The notes beneath the pieces were generated by a model, which searched no databases, was not told the DNA's origin, and was given only the letters and a program-made list of their open reading frames with translations. A DNA stretch of 64,000 nt from Rebecca billardiae RCC1528 (lineage: Eukaryota > Haptophyta), in NCBI GenBank assembly GCA_965240325.2, contig OZ251235.1, forward strand, positions 868,001-932,000, in the 5' to 3' direction. Shown piece by piece: positions 9,891-19,756 of this stretch. Numbering within the stretch: the stretch's first letter is position 1; each line of letters begins with the position of its first letter. The position numbers and the translations under genes are program-made.

Positions 9891-11197
9891 AGTGGCTCCG
9901 GATTCGGTTGACCCCTGCCAGTGGCGGGCATTCTGAGAACCGAGTCGAAGTCACTCGAGCGGACCATATAGCCGGGTCCCTCCCGACCCCCGATTGATGA
10001 CTTCAAAGCGACATTGAGCATACACCCACCTCCCAATATGTTTCAGGCTCAATTTTCATAAGTAACACATACAGAAATCTGACCGAAATCCGAAAATGGG
10101 TAAATGCATATTGGCGCGGGTATTTCTGACGGAACTTGTATTCCATTTCATGCATCACGCACGCCATGACCATGTATGTCACGCCTCACGGCAGCTCACC
10201 CGGCCCCGCACTCTTGTGCCGCGCTCTTCTCTCAGCTGGTACACCGCCGGACGCGGCCGCTCCGCCGCCGCTGCCGCGTGCCTCCGCCTCGTGCCGCGTG
10301 CTGGGGCGCCGCTGAAAGTCGGGCGTGATCGGTTGCACGGGCGTGAGCACGACAACGCCGCGGACGATCGTGTCGCTCTCGATCTCGCCGGTGCCCAGCT
10401 CGCGCGAGCGCCGGTCAAGATCCATGCGCGCGTATCGCTTGAAATCAGACTCGCCCCCCCATCGTCCACCACTGCCCGTCCGCCTCCTTCTGCCGCTTGC
10501 TGCTTGTCTCGGGCTCTGAGTCGCCCTCGTCGCGACTTGCAGTGTCGAGCGCGTAAGGATCACAAAGTACTCGTCCAGACAGAGAGGCCTGAGCTTATCG
10601 ACGACGAGATGGAAAAGCATCCGCTCCATCGTGTTGTGCGTCCTCGACATGTTCACCTTGATCTGATTGCAGAGGTCCGGAGACGGCGCAACGTGCAGAG
10701 AGGCTTGCACCGACCGTGGAGTGCACTGACGAGGTCGTGCCAGACACCGTGTGCACGATCTCCAGGTCACGCGCGACCGCAAAGAGGTGCTCGGCATCGC
10801 GGTCGCCAAGATTACCTCCCAGCTGTTCGTACGAGACGTCGGTGTCGAACACGATGCGCACACCCACGCGACCCGCGCCCGCACCACCATAGTGGGCAAA
10901 AGGCCCAAAGTACCCGGACTCCCAGTAGAAATGGTGAAAATCGGGCTCTGGCGCCGTGTAAAAACAAGCGATCGCGGCAAACGGTGCGGATTCGCGCTCA
11001 GCTCGCCAACCCGTCGACCAGTACCACTACAGACGAATCAGGAGAGCTGCGCCCTCGTGCCTGTGTCTTTAAATCATAGAATTAGTCCAGCAAGCCTTCG
11101 ACCGCCTCCGTGCGACCTCGCGAAGGTCGTTTTCATTTTCGGTACGCCCGGTTTCTATGACCGGACTGGCAGGGGTCAACCGAAGCCGGAGCCAACT
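9891..11197. mobile_element. TIR element (1.3 kb), same family as the MITE at 62692-63205
   Basis: Terminal inverted repeats of about 32 bp: the left end (9891-9922) begins AGTGGCTCCGGATTCGG and contains TTGACCCCTGCCAGT; the right end (11165-11197) read in reverse begins AGTTGGCTCCGGCTTCGG and contains the same TTGACCCCTGCCAGT. The element at 62692-63205 has matching ends and shares internal ATGGGTAAAT motifs, so this is a family. The interior carries minus-strand protein-like fragments (see 10186-10980), suggesting a captured or degenerate coding region. No clear target duplication. Confidence 0.6.
10186..10980 (-). pseudogene. Decayed coding fragment inside the TIR element, unknown family
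   Basis: Protein-like stretches occur on the minus strand in alternating frames: an aromatic segment FHHFYWESGYFGPFAHYGG continuing into RIVFDTDVSYEQLGGNLG, then MERMLFHLVVDKLRPLCLDE, then FKRYARMDLDRRSRELG and VRGVVVLTPVQPITPDF. They need at least two frame changes. Either introns were missed or the copy is broken. No catalytic motif was recognised, so no function is proposed. Confidence 0.3.
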
Positions 11198-11463
11198 ATG
11201 TGTCAGTTGTATTGCCGCCAGCAGCTGGTGGCTGGGGCACGACTCGCACTCAGACAAGAGACTCGCGCAGCCCGTGTGCGCGTGCGTGCAGAGCTGCGAC
11301 TGCCTGCGCGCGGCATGCAGGATACGCGACTGCAACCAACCGACATGCCATCATCATGCGGCCTGCGTAGCTCATCTTGACTTCCAGTAGCAGTCGGCGC
11401 TTCCTGTCGCCGTCGCGCTTGCCGCCCGCCTGCGGCCGGCCGCCAGCGCCATCGGGACTGCTG

Positions 11464-12282
11464 CTACTTCAGCGGCCACGTGAGCCGCATCGCGTCCCAT
11501 GCCGCTGCACGCGCCGCCTCAAGCTGCGACCGCGCTCGCCAAGCCTGCCACTCGGGTTCCAGCAGCAGCAGGAAGCGTCGCCTGCCCCTCCTGCTTGCTG
11601 GCTCGTCGAGGCGCGCGCGGCGCCGCGCACCGCTCGCCGGTCGGTGCGTTGTGTCCCAGCTGGCAGTACGCCTTGGACTTCCTCCTCCACGGGCCAATCA
11701 GCCTGCGTTGACGAGTGCGACTGGCGCACGGTCAGCCACCTGCACACGGTTGGCCACAGGGCAGTCTGCTATTGGAGTGATGACAATCGCAAAAGGCACG
11801 CGCCAGCAGTGTTGCACTAGCGAGAGCGACGCGCGTTGGTTGATCGCCACGGTGTGAATGACAGTCGATGGCAGGGAGTGAGAGGGACGCGCGTCGCGTT
11901 GGTCAAGCTCCTTGAGGCCGTTGAAGAGCACACGCCCGTCGTGCACGTTCGACTCCCGCGAATCGGGGCGCAGCAACACACGCTCACCCTGCTTCACGCA
12001 TGCACCTGCATGCGCTGCCGTCGCAATGTCATCGACTGCGCGCTTGACGGTCCCGGAGTCGAAGTGAGCACGGAGCAACGCCGATTCGATAGAAGTCGCG
12101 ACGGATTCTCGCCCGTCTCCGCGTAGACGGCGAGTAGCCCGAGGTGCACGCGCGTGTTGCACTGCGCGCGCATTCGGCAGCGTTTGTGCAGATTCCGGTC
12201 CACGGTTCAGGTCGTCGTTCGGCTTGATGATGTCGAGGAACACGGCGCTACCCCGGCAGAGATCGTCGTCGTTGAACGTCAC
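11464..12282 (-). pseudogene. Decayed coding fragment, unknown family
   Basis: A minus-strand frame from 12282 begins MTFNDDDLCRGSAVFLDIIK and later contains RAVDDIATAAHAGACVKQGE and VAINQRASLSLVQHCW; between them the better protein-like stretch NTRVHLGLLAVYAETGE is in another frame. The mosaic suggests frameshift decay of a gene or transposon ORF lying within the 9629-12425 segment. Not identified. Confidence 0.25.
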
Positions 12283-12447
12283 TCTTCTGGCCTGGGATCA
12301 GCTAGGCCTGCTCAAGGGCACGCCGCGCACGCCGGCGGCGCGTGGGCGCCAGCGCCATCATCAGCGCGTGGGCGATCGCGGCAACAAACCTGAATCAAAG
12401 ATGCGCAAACGGCAACACAACTGACCCACACTACTGTACGCGACGGC

Positions 12448-12551
<104 letters not shown>

Positions 12552-12560
12552 CGCTTAGTT

Positions 12561-14138
12561 ATGGCCCGCGGTGCAGGGCGGAGCGCGTAGCGTGGAGCCC
12601 CGCCGGGGGCCCTCACTACGTTGTCAAAAAGATCTTTTGATCAAAGAAAAGGGGACGGGGGACGATTTTGAGGGCTGTTGGAGGGTGAGTTTTCGCTTTT
12701 TCGAGGGGTACATTGGCCCATTGCTTTGCATTAGCAAGACTCGATTGACGAAATAGCCGCGCCCGCTCCAATTCCGTATCTACGGACGGACGTGAGCCTG
12801 TGGACAGTGTGCATTTGTCAGTATATCTGGGTGAACGAATCTGCGATTTGTTGTAAATCTTCATACGACCATAATGTTGCCAAATAGGACGAGGACCCAA
12901 GCGCGTGCGATGGAGGTCCTGGGCTCCTGGCAAAAAGTCTCGTCAAGTACTCAACTTTACTAACGACGAACCTTTGCGCGCTGCCAAATTACTCAACTTT
13001 ACTAACGACGAACCTTTGCGCGCTGCCAAATGGGACGAGACCCAAGCGCAGTGATGCATGGAGGTCCTACCAAAAATCCGTCAAGTACTCAACTTTACTG
13101 ACGACGAACCTTTGCGCTCCCGGCGAGTATGATGCGTCGCATCCGATTACCGATTGGCCGAGTCTGAACTATGACGAACGGCACCCGGTATTGGATGGCG
13201 GCCCGAGGGCCGAGGCCGAACACAGCAGGTTTTTTACCCGGGCGCGGGCCCTGCCCGCGCGGGCGCGTTCGTCCTCGAGGAGGAGCGCGCAAGGGCGAGC
13301 CGAGTCCGGAGCACTACGCGTAAGCTCGTTCGTTGCTAGAGGAGGAGCGCGCCGCGAGCACGCAACGGATGCGCCCGGAGCTAGCGCGGCTGAAGGGCGA
13401 GCTCGAGCACGCGAGCTCGCTCCTCGTGACGTCGAGCGCGAGCTCCTCCTTAGCAACTCGGTCGACGGCGGCGTGGAGGTGCAGCAGCGTGAGGACAAGC
13501 AGGAGCAGTGACAGTCGTGGAACGCGCGCCGGTTCCCGTTCGGTCGCGCAGCCGGGCGCCCAGCTGACTCGGGCCGTGCATCGGAGCACGTGCGCGCGCA
13601 GGCGCTGGGCGCCGAGCTGGCCCGGAAGCGTGGCGCCGAGCTCGACGCGCTGCGCCGTGCGCGACGCGGCGACGGACGCGCTGGCTGGGCGCGCGCGGCG
13701 CCCTCGTCGCGACGCCCCGTGCAGCAGCTCGAGCAGCCAGCTGTGGAGTAGACGGCCGTCGACTCGAGGGCGCCACCGCGCCGGGTGAGTGAGCACGCAC
13801 GGGCTCAGCCTCGGTCCGCTGGCTGGCCGCCGCTGCTTCGAGGCCGACGCGGCGGAGGAGGCGGCGGGCGAGCACGCTGCACGGTGGCGCGGTGGAGCAG
13901 GCGCGCACGCGCGGCGGCAGGCGCGACCCGCCGCTCGCCTCGTTCCACCCCGAGCTCCGCGCTCGGTCTCGCCTCTCGGTGCGCGGCTGCGCAGCGCCGT
14001 GAGTGAGCGCACGGGCCCGGGGGGCGGGGCCGCAGCAGTGGCGCGCGCTCTCGCTCTGCCGGCACGAGGCGCAACGGAGGGTGCACCGCGGGCCTCTAAC
14101 TACGTTGGTTCTACGGAAGGACCGCGGAACGCGGTCAT
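12561..14138 (+). mobile_element. GCGGTC-family non-autonomous element, copy A
   Basis: Left end GGCCCGCGGTGCAGGGCGG after AT; right end TACGTTGGTTCTACGGAAGG followed by the palindromic terminus GACCGCGGAACGCGGTC (7-bp arms, GAA loop) and AT-rich flank. The left arm also contains AAAGATCTTTTGATCAAAG. Copies B (16443-18588), C (31087-33001) and D (14199-18694) share both ends. The interior (about 13190-14090) carries a decayed coiled-coil gene piece (GAELDALR-type heptads) that is also present, inverted, in copy C (31160-31800). No transposase frame, so it is presumably mobilised in trans; class not determined. Confidence 0.6.
12880..13115. repeat. Internal direct repeats in copy A
   Basis: TACTCAACTTTACTAACGAC followed by GAACCTTTGCGC begins at 12948 and 12990, with a third near-identical copy at 13086. 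The flanking phrase GGACGAG(G)ACCCAAGCGC plus GGAGGTCCT also occurs twice (from about 12889 and 13031). The pattern reads as a duplicated block of about 145 bp plus one short tandem unit. Confidence 0.8.
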
Positions 14139-14493
14139 AATTATCGTCAGTCGGCACTTTGCGGCGCAGCCATAATATTAATACTCATATTCATATTCAT
14201 GGCCCGCGGTGCAGGGCGGAGCGCGTAGCGTGCAGCGGCCCTTAACTCTTAAGGGCTGTTGGAGGGTGATGAGTTTTCGCTTTTTCGAGGCGGGGTACAT
14301 TGGCCCATTGCTCTGCATTAGCAAGACGCATTGACGAAATAGGCGCGCCCGCCAATTCGCCATATGTCGATGGACGGGCGTGGGATCAGATACCCGGGGG
14401 TGAAACAAGTGAGTATTCCTGTCTTTCGTGTATGCTGGAGTACGAGTTTGCCGAGTGACGTTTGATTGTTTCGACTCAAAAACTTGTTATAAT

Positions 14494-14791
14494 AAGGATC
14501 CCAGCAAAACCGTTTAATTGGAGCTACGGGAGCTACGACCTAATGGAGATCGCCGTAAACGCTATTATCTCGTTTGGTTTTGATTCTTGCCGAAGCAGAG
14601 ATAACCGTGATCACTATCTATCTCCATTCGATCTTACGCGAAGGATCCCAGCAAAACCGTTAATTGGAGCTACGGGAGCTGGGACCGCTAATGGAGATCG
14701 CCGTAAACGCGCGCTATTATCTCGTCGTGTAGTTCTGATTATTGCCAAAACAAAGATAACCGTAATCGCTATCTATCTCCATTCGATCTTA
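14494..14791. repeat. Two-copy tandem duplication, about 147 bp
   Basis: Units start at 14494 and 14641 with AAGGATCCCAGCAAAACCG and run through GGAGCTACGGGAGCT, AATGGAGATCGCCGTAAACG and ATCTATCTCCATTCGATCTTA. They differ by scattered substitutions and small indels, so the duplication is not recent. Confidence 0.9.
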
Positions 14792-14837
14792 ATTTATGGG
14801 GGTACTCGATCAGGCTATTTGATTTTGAAGCGGTTGC

Positions 14838-15522
14838 TCAGGACTGGTGCTCGCACCGCAGACTTGGCGCGACGTGCCGCGTGGGCGGCGGAGGCGGCCG
14901 CCGCCGACGCCTCGCCCGGCGGCGGCGCGTGGCGTGGCACGCGGGTTCAGGCCAGGTGCCGCAGTGCATCCAGGACCGCCGCCGCGTCAGGACGGCGAGC
15001 GCACGGGCCGCGCCCGCCGCCGGGGCGTGCGGCCGCCAGTCAAACTCGGCGCGAACCGCGGCAGTGAAGATGATCAACACAGCGAAGAAGCAGGTGGTGA
15101 TCGAGGCGCTGGGCCTAGTGGGCCTGAACATGATGCTGCGCATCTTCTTGGGCCTGCCCGACGCGCACCCCACGCAGACGTCGCTTCTGGGCGAGTGGCA
15201 CTCGCGACCCGTGACTGTTCCCGGTCGACTCGCTCGCACTTCGCAGGCCGTGCTCACTCAAGCTGGTCTTCGTCTACTGTCCTCCGCGTCGCGACGATGG
15301 GCTCGACGGAGCCGCACAACCTGCAGCTGCTGCAAGATTCATTCACGCACCCTGCGCGTGCGCTGCCCCGAGACTCCGCGCCGCCGCCACCGCGCTGCGC
15401 GCCGCTCGCTGCCGCGGCGCGCAGGCCCGCTCCAGTCCGTGCCCGGCGGGCTCGCCGCGGAGCCGAGCGCGATGACGACCTCGACGTGTCAGTGGTCAGA
15501 GTCTGAGACGACTGACAAGTGA
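14838..15522 (+). pseudogene. Decayed gene piece, homologous to the piece in copy B
   Basis: Plus-strand frames encode SGQVPQCIQDRR, KMINTAKKQVVIEALGLVGL and, after frame changes, RVATMGSTEPHNLQLLQDSF. The minus-strand piece at 17323-18051 gives SGQVHQRIQDRR, KMIDTAKQVVIEALSLIMV and RVATMSVAAPHNLQLPASLL. The same unidentified gene fragment therefore sits in two elements in opposite orientation. Frame changes here make it nonfunctional. Confidence 0.6.
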
Positions 15523-15655
15523 CAGTCCCCGCCGCGCGCTGCGCGCGGCGCGCCGCGCGCTGCCGCGGCGCGCAGGCCCGCTTCAGTCCGACGCCGAGTG
15601 CCCGGGCGGGGCTCGCCGCGGAGCCGAGCGCGATCGGGCGACCTCGACGTGCATG
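15393..15655. repeat. Two-copy duplication of a GC-rich segment
   Basis: CTGCCGCGGCGCGCAGGCCC followed by a GCCCGG..GGCTCGCCGCGGAGCC segment and GAGCGCGAT..CGACCTCGACGTG appears near 15408-15487 and again near 15558-15650, about 150 bp apart. The second copy carries small insertions. Confidence 0.8.
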
Positions 15656-16442
15656 TCTTGGTGCGCGGTGGCTCCGTTTTATTGATTTCTCCGACGTTGA
15701 CTGGCGCCCGCTCTCAGTGCCCGCTGTCCGGATCGGTCAATCATACTCTAACTAGCTCGGTTCTAGGCCGCGCCGCCGCAGCGCCTCGCCATTGGCTGAA
15801 CGGTTCAGCTCTCAGAGTCACTCGTAATGACAAAGAAACGGCACGGTCAGCAGCTGTGAAAGTTCTACGACGCGGTCAATCCGAATCACTAGCTTAGCAA
15901 CGGGCGCAGACGACTCACAACGATTGCCGGGTGTCAGGAGCCTGGTATTAGTGTTACTCGAGGGACTGGTCGCAACCGCCTCCGGGGCTGGCCGTCACCC
16001 CGCTGGCGCCGGGCGGCCCCCGGGGTCCGTCGCGGCGGACTAGCCGCGCAGCCATCATCCGGTCCGGGGCGTGCGGCCCCGGGCTGCCATCGGCATCGCC
16101 ATCGGCATCGGGCATCGCCATCGGCCCCGGCCGAGTTGCCGAGGCAAGCCGACGTGCCGCTGCGAGCCGGAGCCTCAGTGACTCTTGAGGCTTGACGTGG
16201 CATGGCCCATATGCGGCAGTAGCCGTTACTAATCGCCGGACTGGCCCGGTATCGCCATCGGCGATCCAGAGTCCTCGCTCGGCCCCCGGGCCGCAGCCCG
16301 GGCCCGGAGTGGGCGGCAACTGAGAGTGGCGGAGTAGTGGCACTGCTCACAGTCACAGGCGAACTGTTGCGATGGTTGGCACCGACGGTCAGCCTATAAT
16401 AATATTATTATTAGATGACAGACAGCGTCGTATGACGATACA

Positions 16443-18588
16443 AGGACCGCGTTCCGCGGTCCTTCCGTAGAACCAACGCAGTTAGGGGCCCGCGGTGCAC
16501 CCTCCGTCGGCTGCTCGGCTGCTCAATGTCGTATGAAGATTTATAATGGGCCAGGCCCAGTGGCAGTGGCAGTCTGCGAGAGACGCGTCGCAAGTTGGCA
16601 GTCCAGCTTGCCCGCCGCGTGCGCCGCGGCCGCGATCTCGTCGCCGTCCATGTCCTCGAACAGCTTGGCGGCGTTGGCGATGCGTCGGGACTTGGCGCGC
16701 TCGTCCGATTTGTTCATCGCACCCGCCGCCGCGGCGCCGCCCTCGTCCCGCTGCTTGCGCTTGCCGAGGCGGTTGGAGTTGCCGCGCATCGACCGCGAGC
16801 GCGCCGCGTGCGCGCATGCGCCGCCGCCCCGGTGCGCTCCGCTGCCAGCGCCTTGCGTACCTTACGGCGCCGAAAACGGATCCGGCGCTCAGCGTTGCGC
16901 AGCGCGCGTGTGTCCTGGTCGCACGCCTCGCACACGAGCAGCAGCGCCAGCGCCATCTGCGCGTCCTCGTCGACCTCGGCCGAGTGCAGCGTCACGGGCG
17001 CGCCGCCCGCGCGTGCCGCCATCTCCTCGCGCTGCAGCTGCTCTGCGATGGCGCGGTCGCTGCGCAGCTGCTCGGCCAGCGGGTCGGGCGCGGCGGAGCG
17101 CTGCTCGCGCAGGCGGAGCGCGGCGGCGGACGTACTCCTCCAGCGCGGCCTACTCGTCGTTCAGCGGCGCGCCGGGCCGGCAGCGCGCCCGTGATCGCCG
17201 ACCGTCCGACCGAGAGCCGCGCGCGGCCATGTGTGCGCGCAGCTCCGCCGTCTCCTCCTACGAGAGCATGCCTGCGCGGCGGCGGCGGCGGCGCGGCCGG
17301 GGTAGCGCATGCGCGAGGTGCGTCAACAGTCAGCGCCGTACGGCTGGTCGGCGCGCCACGTGCCCGTCGCGCGCGCACGCGCGCGCGCGCGCCGCGCACA
17401 GAGCAGCGACGCCGGCAGCTGCAGGTTGTGAGGGGCCGCCACGCTCATCGTCGCGACGCGGAAGACGATCTTGAGCACGTGGGAGAACGGGCCCGACGCG
17501 TCCTTGCGCTGCACGAAGATCAGCTTCATCGGTGGCACCACCGCCGCCATCAGCTGGCCCCTTGTGCACCAGCTTGGCCAGGACGCGGCGTGAGCGACCA
17601 CCTCCAGCGGCCAGGCGGAGTTGACCGCCTTGGCGACAGGGTCCACGCGCCACACTGTCTTGGTGCGCGAGTCCCACGCGCCCGGAAGCGACGCCTGCGT
17701 GGTCTGCGCGTCGGGCAGGTCGAGAAGATGCGCCTCACCATGATCAGGCTCAGCGCCTCGATCACCACCTGCTTCGCCGTGTCGATCATCTTGGCACGCC
17801 TTGCTCGCACACGGTCGCGTACTCGCGTACTCGTAGTGTCTTGCGCACGCAACTTGCCCACCACCTTGGTTAGCACGTGGCAGCGGCGGTCCTGGATGCG
17901 CTGATGCACCTGGCCCGAGAGCAGCGGGTTGTTGCAGCTCGGGCAGAACGCCCGCACCGCCATCTGCGGCGCCAGCACCTGCTCCTTCGCGTCGCGCAGT
18001 GTCGCAGTCGTCACGCCGCGGCCTGCGGTCCGCGCCGGTCCGCGCGTGCACGCGGTAGAGTTTCGCCCGGTGTCGTTTCAGAACGGCCCGATGTCGTGCG
18101 TCCCCAAGCGCATCAACGCGTTCCGCATGCCGAGCCGGTTCGCGTGCGCGTCCAGGAATCAGGATTTCTGATCTGTCTTGCGCGCCCGCGCCGCGTCGCC
18201 GGCGTTTGACTGCGGGTCGAGAGGTCCACTGGTCATCGACTCATCGATCGCGGGGAGCGATCGCCGGACCGCCCAGTCCGGAGTGGATCACTGTTGTCTG
18301 GTGCTGGGCGGAGTCCGGCCCCGGGCATTACCACAATGGCGCAGATTCGTTTACTGACAATGTGACGGCCGTCCAACGACATACGCGAAATGACCCGGGC
18401 GCGGCCTTTTAAGCTTGGGATGGACAGCATCCGTACCGTACCCCTCAAAAAATCGAAAACTCACCCTCCAACAACCCTAAAAATCGTCCCCCGTCCCCTT
18501 TTCTTTGATCAAAAGATCTTTTTGACAACGTAGTGAGGGCCCCCGGTGGGGCTCCACGCTACGCGCTCCGCCCTGCACCGCGGGCCAT
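16443..18588 (-). mobile_element. GCGGTC-family element, copy B, inverted and nested in D
   Basis: Read on the minus strand it starts at 18588 (ATGGCCCGCGGTGCAGGG, then the GATCAAAGAAAAGGGGACGG arm) and ends at 16443 with TTCTACGGAAGGACCGCGG and the GCGGTC palindrome. It is the longest copy (2.15 kb) and carries the best-preserved captured gene piece (16541-18051, minus). Confidence 0.6.
16541..18051 (-). pseudogene. Captured gene piece in copy B (zinc-type CPSCNN start, helical C-terminus)
   Basis: From 18051 the minus strand gives AVRAFCPSCNNPLLSGQVHQ, an AKQVVIEALSLIMVRRIF stretch, VPPMKLIFVQRKDASGPFSH and VAAPHNLQLPASLL, then a GTGCGCGG donor-like site. Downstream it gives AELRAHMAARGS, ALEEYVRRR, DRAIAEQLQREEMAARAGG, ALALLLVCEACDQDTRAL, and finally MNKSDERAKSRRIANAAKLF before a stop. 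In the helical part, stop codons interrupt the better frame (before EETAELR and after PLNDE), and further frame changes are needed. It resembles an ordinary intron-containing host gene that was captured and then decayed. Family not recognised. Confidence 0.5.
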
Positions 18589-18694
18589 AAATACGCATAC
18601 TCTTAGTAGTAGCAGCCGACAGAGACTAGAGCCAGTCGGCACCGCGGGCCCCTAACTACGTTGGTTCTACGAAAGGACCGCGGAACGCGGTCAT

Positions 18695-19198
18695 ATATAT
18701 ATTAATTATGGCGCACGCCCCCCCCCCCCCCGAAAGAAAGGTCTGAGCGTGAGCGAAAGCCGGGGGGGGGCGGCGCACGTGCTCCGCAAAATCAAAAAGA
18801 GGATGCGCGCAGGATTTTGGGGATTTTTGTAGGTTGATTCAGATGTGACCGAACCCCTAGTGGACGCATTTCGCTGCCAATGATTGCGTTTGTAGTGGAT
18901 GCTAATTTTAACGATAGTAACACTTAGGGGAATGCAGGGTGGAATAGCACATAACACCAGCCGTGTGTTCGAACATTCCGTCATAGTAAGATGCTTGAAT
19001 TGTAAGAGCCTGAAACAGCTCGCCAACCATAGAAAAGAGACGAGGTTCGGTCGGCTTTTGTGTCGCTTGAAGTAAAGTATTGCCGGCATCTGAAGTCATG
19101 AACCGTCACTTCTCAGTGGCGGATATCATCAGGTTGGCGCGATGTTCTAGGGCACGCGATCCGCATCGTTTCGCACGAACCCTCGCGGTCGACGAGAT
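18695..19198. other. Non-coding stretch before the copia element
   Basis: It holds a run of 14 C at 18718-18731, then less GC-rich sequence. A short minus-strand frame at 18908-19099 (MTSDAGNTLLQATQKPTEPR onward, 63 aa) is protein-like but isolated, and I cannot support it as a gene. Confidence 0.5.
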
Positions 19199-19203
19199 AT
19201 ATC
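19199..19203 (+). repeat. Target-site duplication, left copy (ATATC)
   Basis: ATATC directly precedes the TG of the left LTR, and the same five bases directly follow the CA of the right LTR (26970-26974). Five-bp duplications are normal for Ty1/copia integrases. Confidence 0.95.
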
Positions 19204-19756
19204 TGTCAAAGTCCAAGGCAGCCATCGGCGCCATTCCCCAGCTCGAGACTTTAATTCCAAGGCGCTGAGCAATTTCAGCCGCCAAGCTACAGACTTTCAT
19301 CATGCAATTCAATCGGTTTCACCATTCAAGAGCAAGGCCAACAGCAGCCATTGTTCATGCAATTTACTACTCCAAAGATAAGGAGCATCGGCACACACAT
19401 GAGGTCTTCGGACTACACATCCAAGGGTCCAGGGATTCTTCACCACTTGGGAAGGTACCCTGAACTGGACCAGAGACTACCATGCAGTCATCAGAACTTT
19501 CTTTTCATTTCGAGGAGACGTCCCGATCATCACAGGAAGCTTTCGTGCAATGACGCGAAGGCAATCAACGGAATTCCGAGAGCATTCCGACCGAGGAAAG
19601 CAGGCACACGAAGATTCCAAAATCTTCGATGCCACTTCCATCAGCTTTCACCAGACTGAAACATCAGCCAACCTGAAACCACCGTCAGCAAGGGGGACGC
19701 CCCTTCGCCCCACGAAACACAGTAAGGACCGCACGACACGCGCGAAGCGCCAATCA
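19204..19756 (+). repeat. Copia left LTR
   Basis: It begins TGTCAAAGTCC and ends GCGCCAATCA. Its final A is also the A of the polyprotein ATG. The sequence is moderate in GC, unlike host exons. No clear TATA or poly(A) signal was assigned. Confidence 0.95.

Larger units (their letters stand above)
9629..12425. mobile_element. Putative element bounded by GTCAGTTGTATTGCCG-type inverted motifs
   Basis: GTCAGTTGTATTGCCG lies at 9629-9644 and 9697-9712, a near copy at 9659-9674, and another intact copy at 11202-11217; the inverse CGGCAACACAACTGAC (one mismatch) closes the segment at 12410-12425. Between 9629 and 9890 seven ATTGCC motifs are spaced 30-60 bp apart, and TTTGGATAGTGTG occurs twice. 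Repeated subterminal motifs with an inverse at the far end are typical of DNA transposons. No transposase could be recognised. The 9891-11197 element appears to have inserted into it. Confidence 0.35.
14199..18694 (+). mobile_element. GCGGTC-family element, copy D, split by copy B
   Basis: The left end ATGGCCCGCGGTGCAGGG lies at 14199 and the matching right end with the palindrome GACCGCGGAACGCGGTC ends at 18694. The body would be 14199-16442 plus 18589-18694, interrupted by inverted copy B. It holds a 147-bp tandem duplication, a decayed gene piece homologous to one in copy B, and a second tandem duplication. The left arm is shorter than in A, B and C: the GATCTTTTGATC part is missing. Pairing these two ends as one element is inference from nesting and orientation. 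Confidence 0.45.

Noticed and set aside
14199-18694. Elements A to D as Helitrons
   Set aside because: A hairpin near one end is suggestive, but TC and CTRR termini and an A/T insertion point could not be shown.
19351-19659. 102-aa frame present identically in both LTRs (also 26564-26872)
   Set aside because: Long terminal repeats are non-coding, and the duplication explains the identity.
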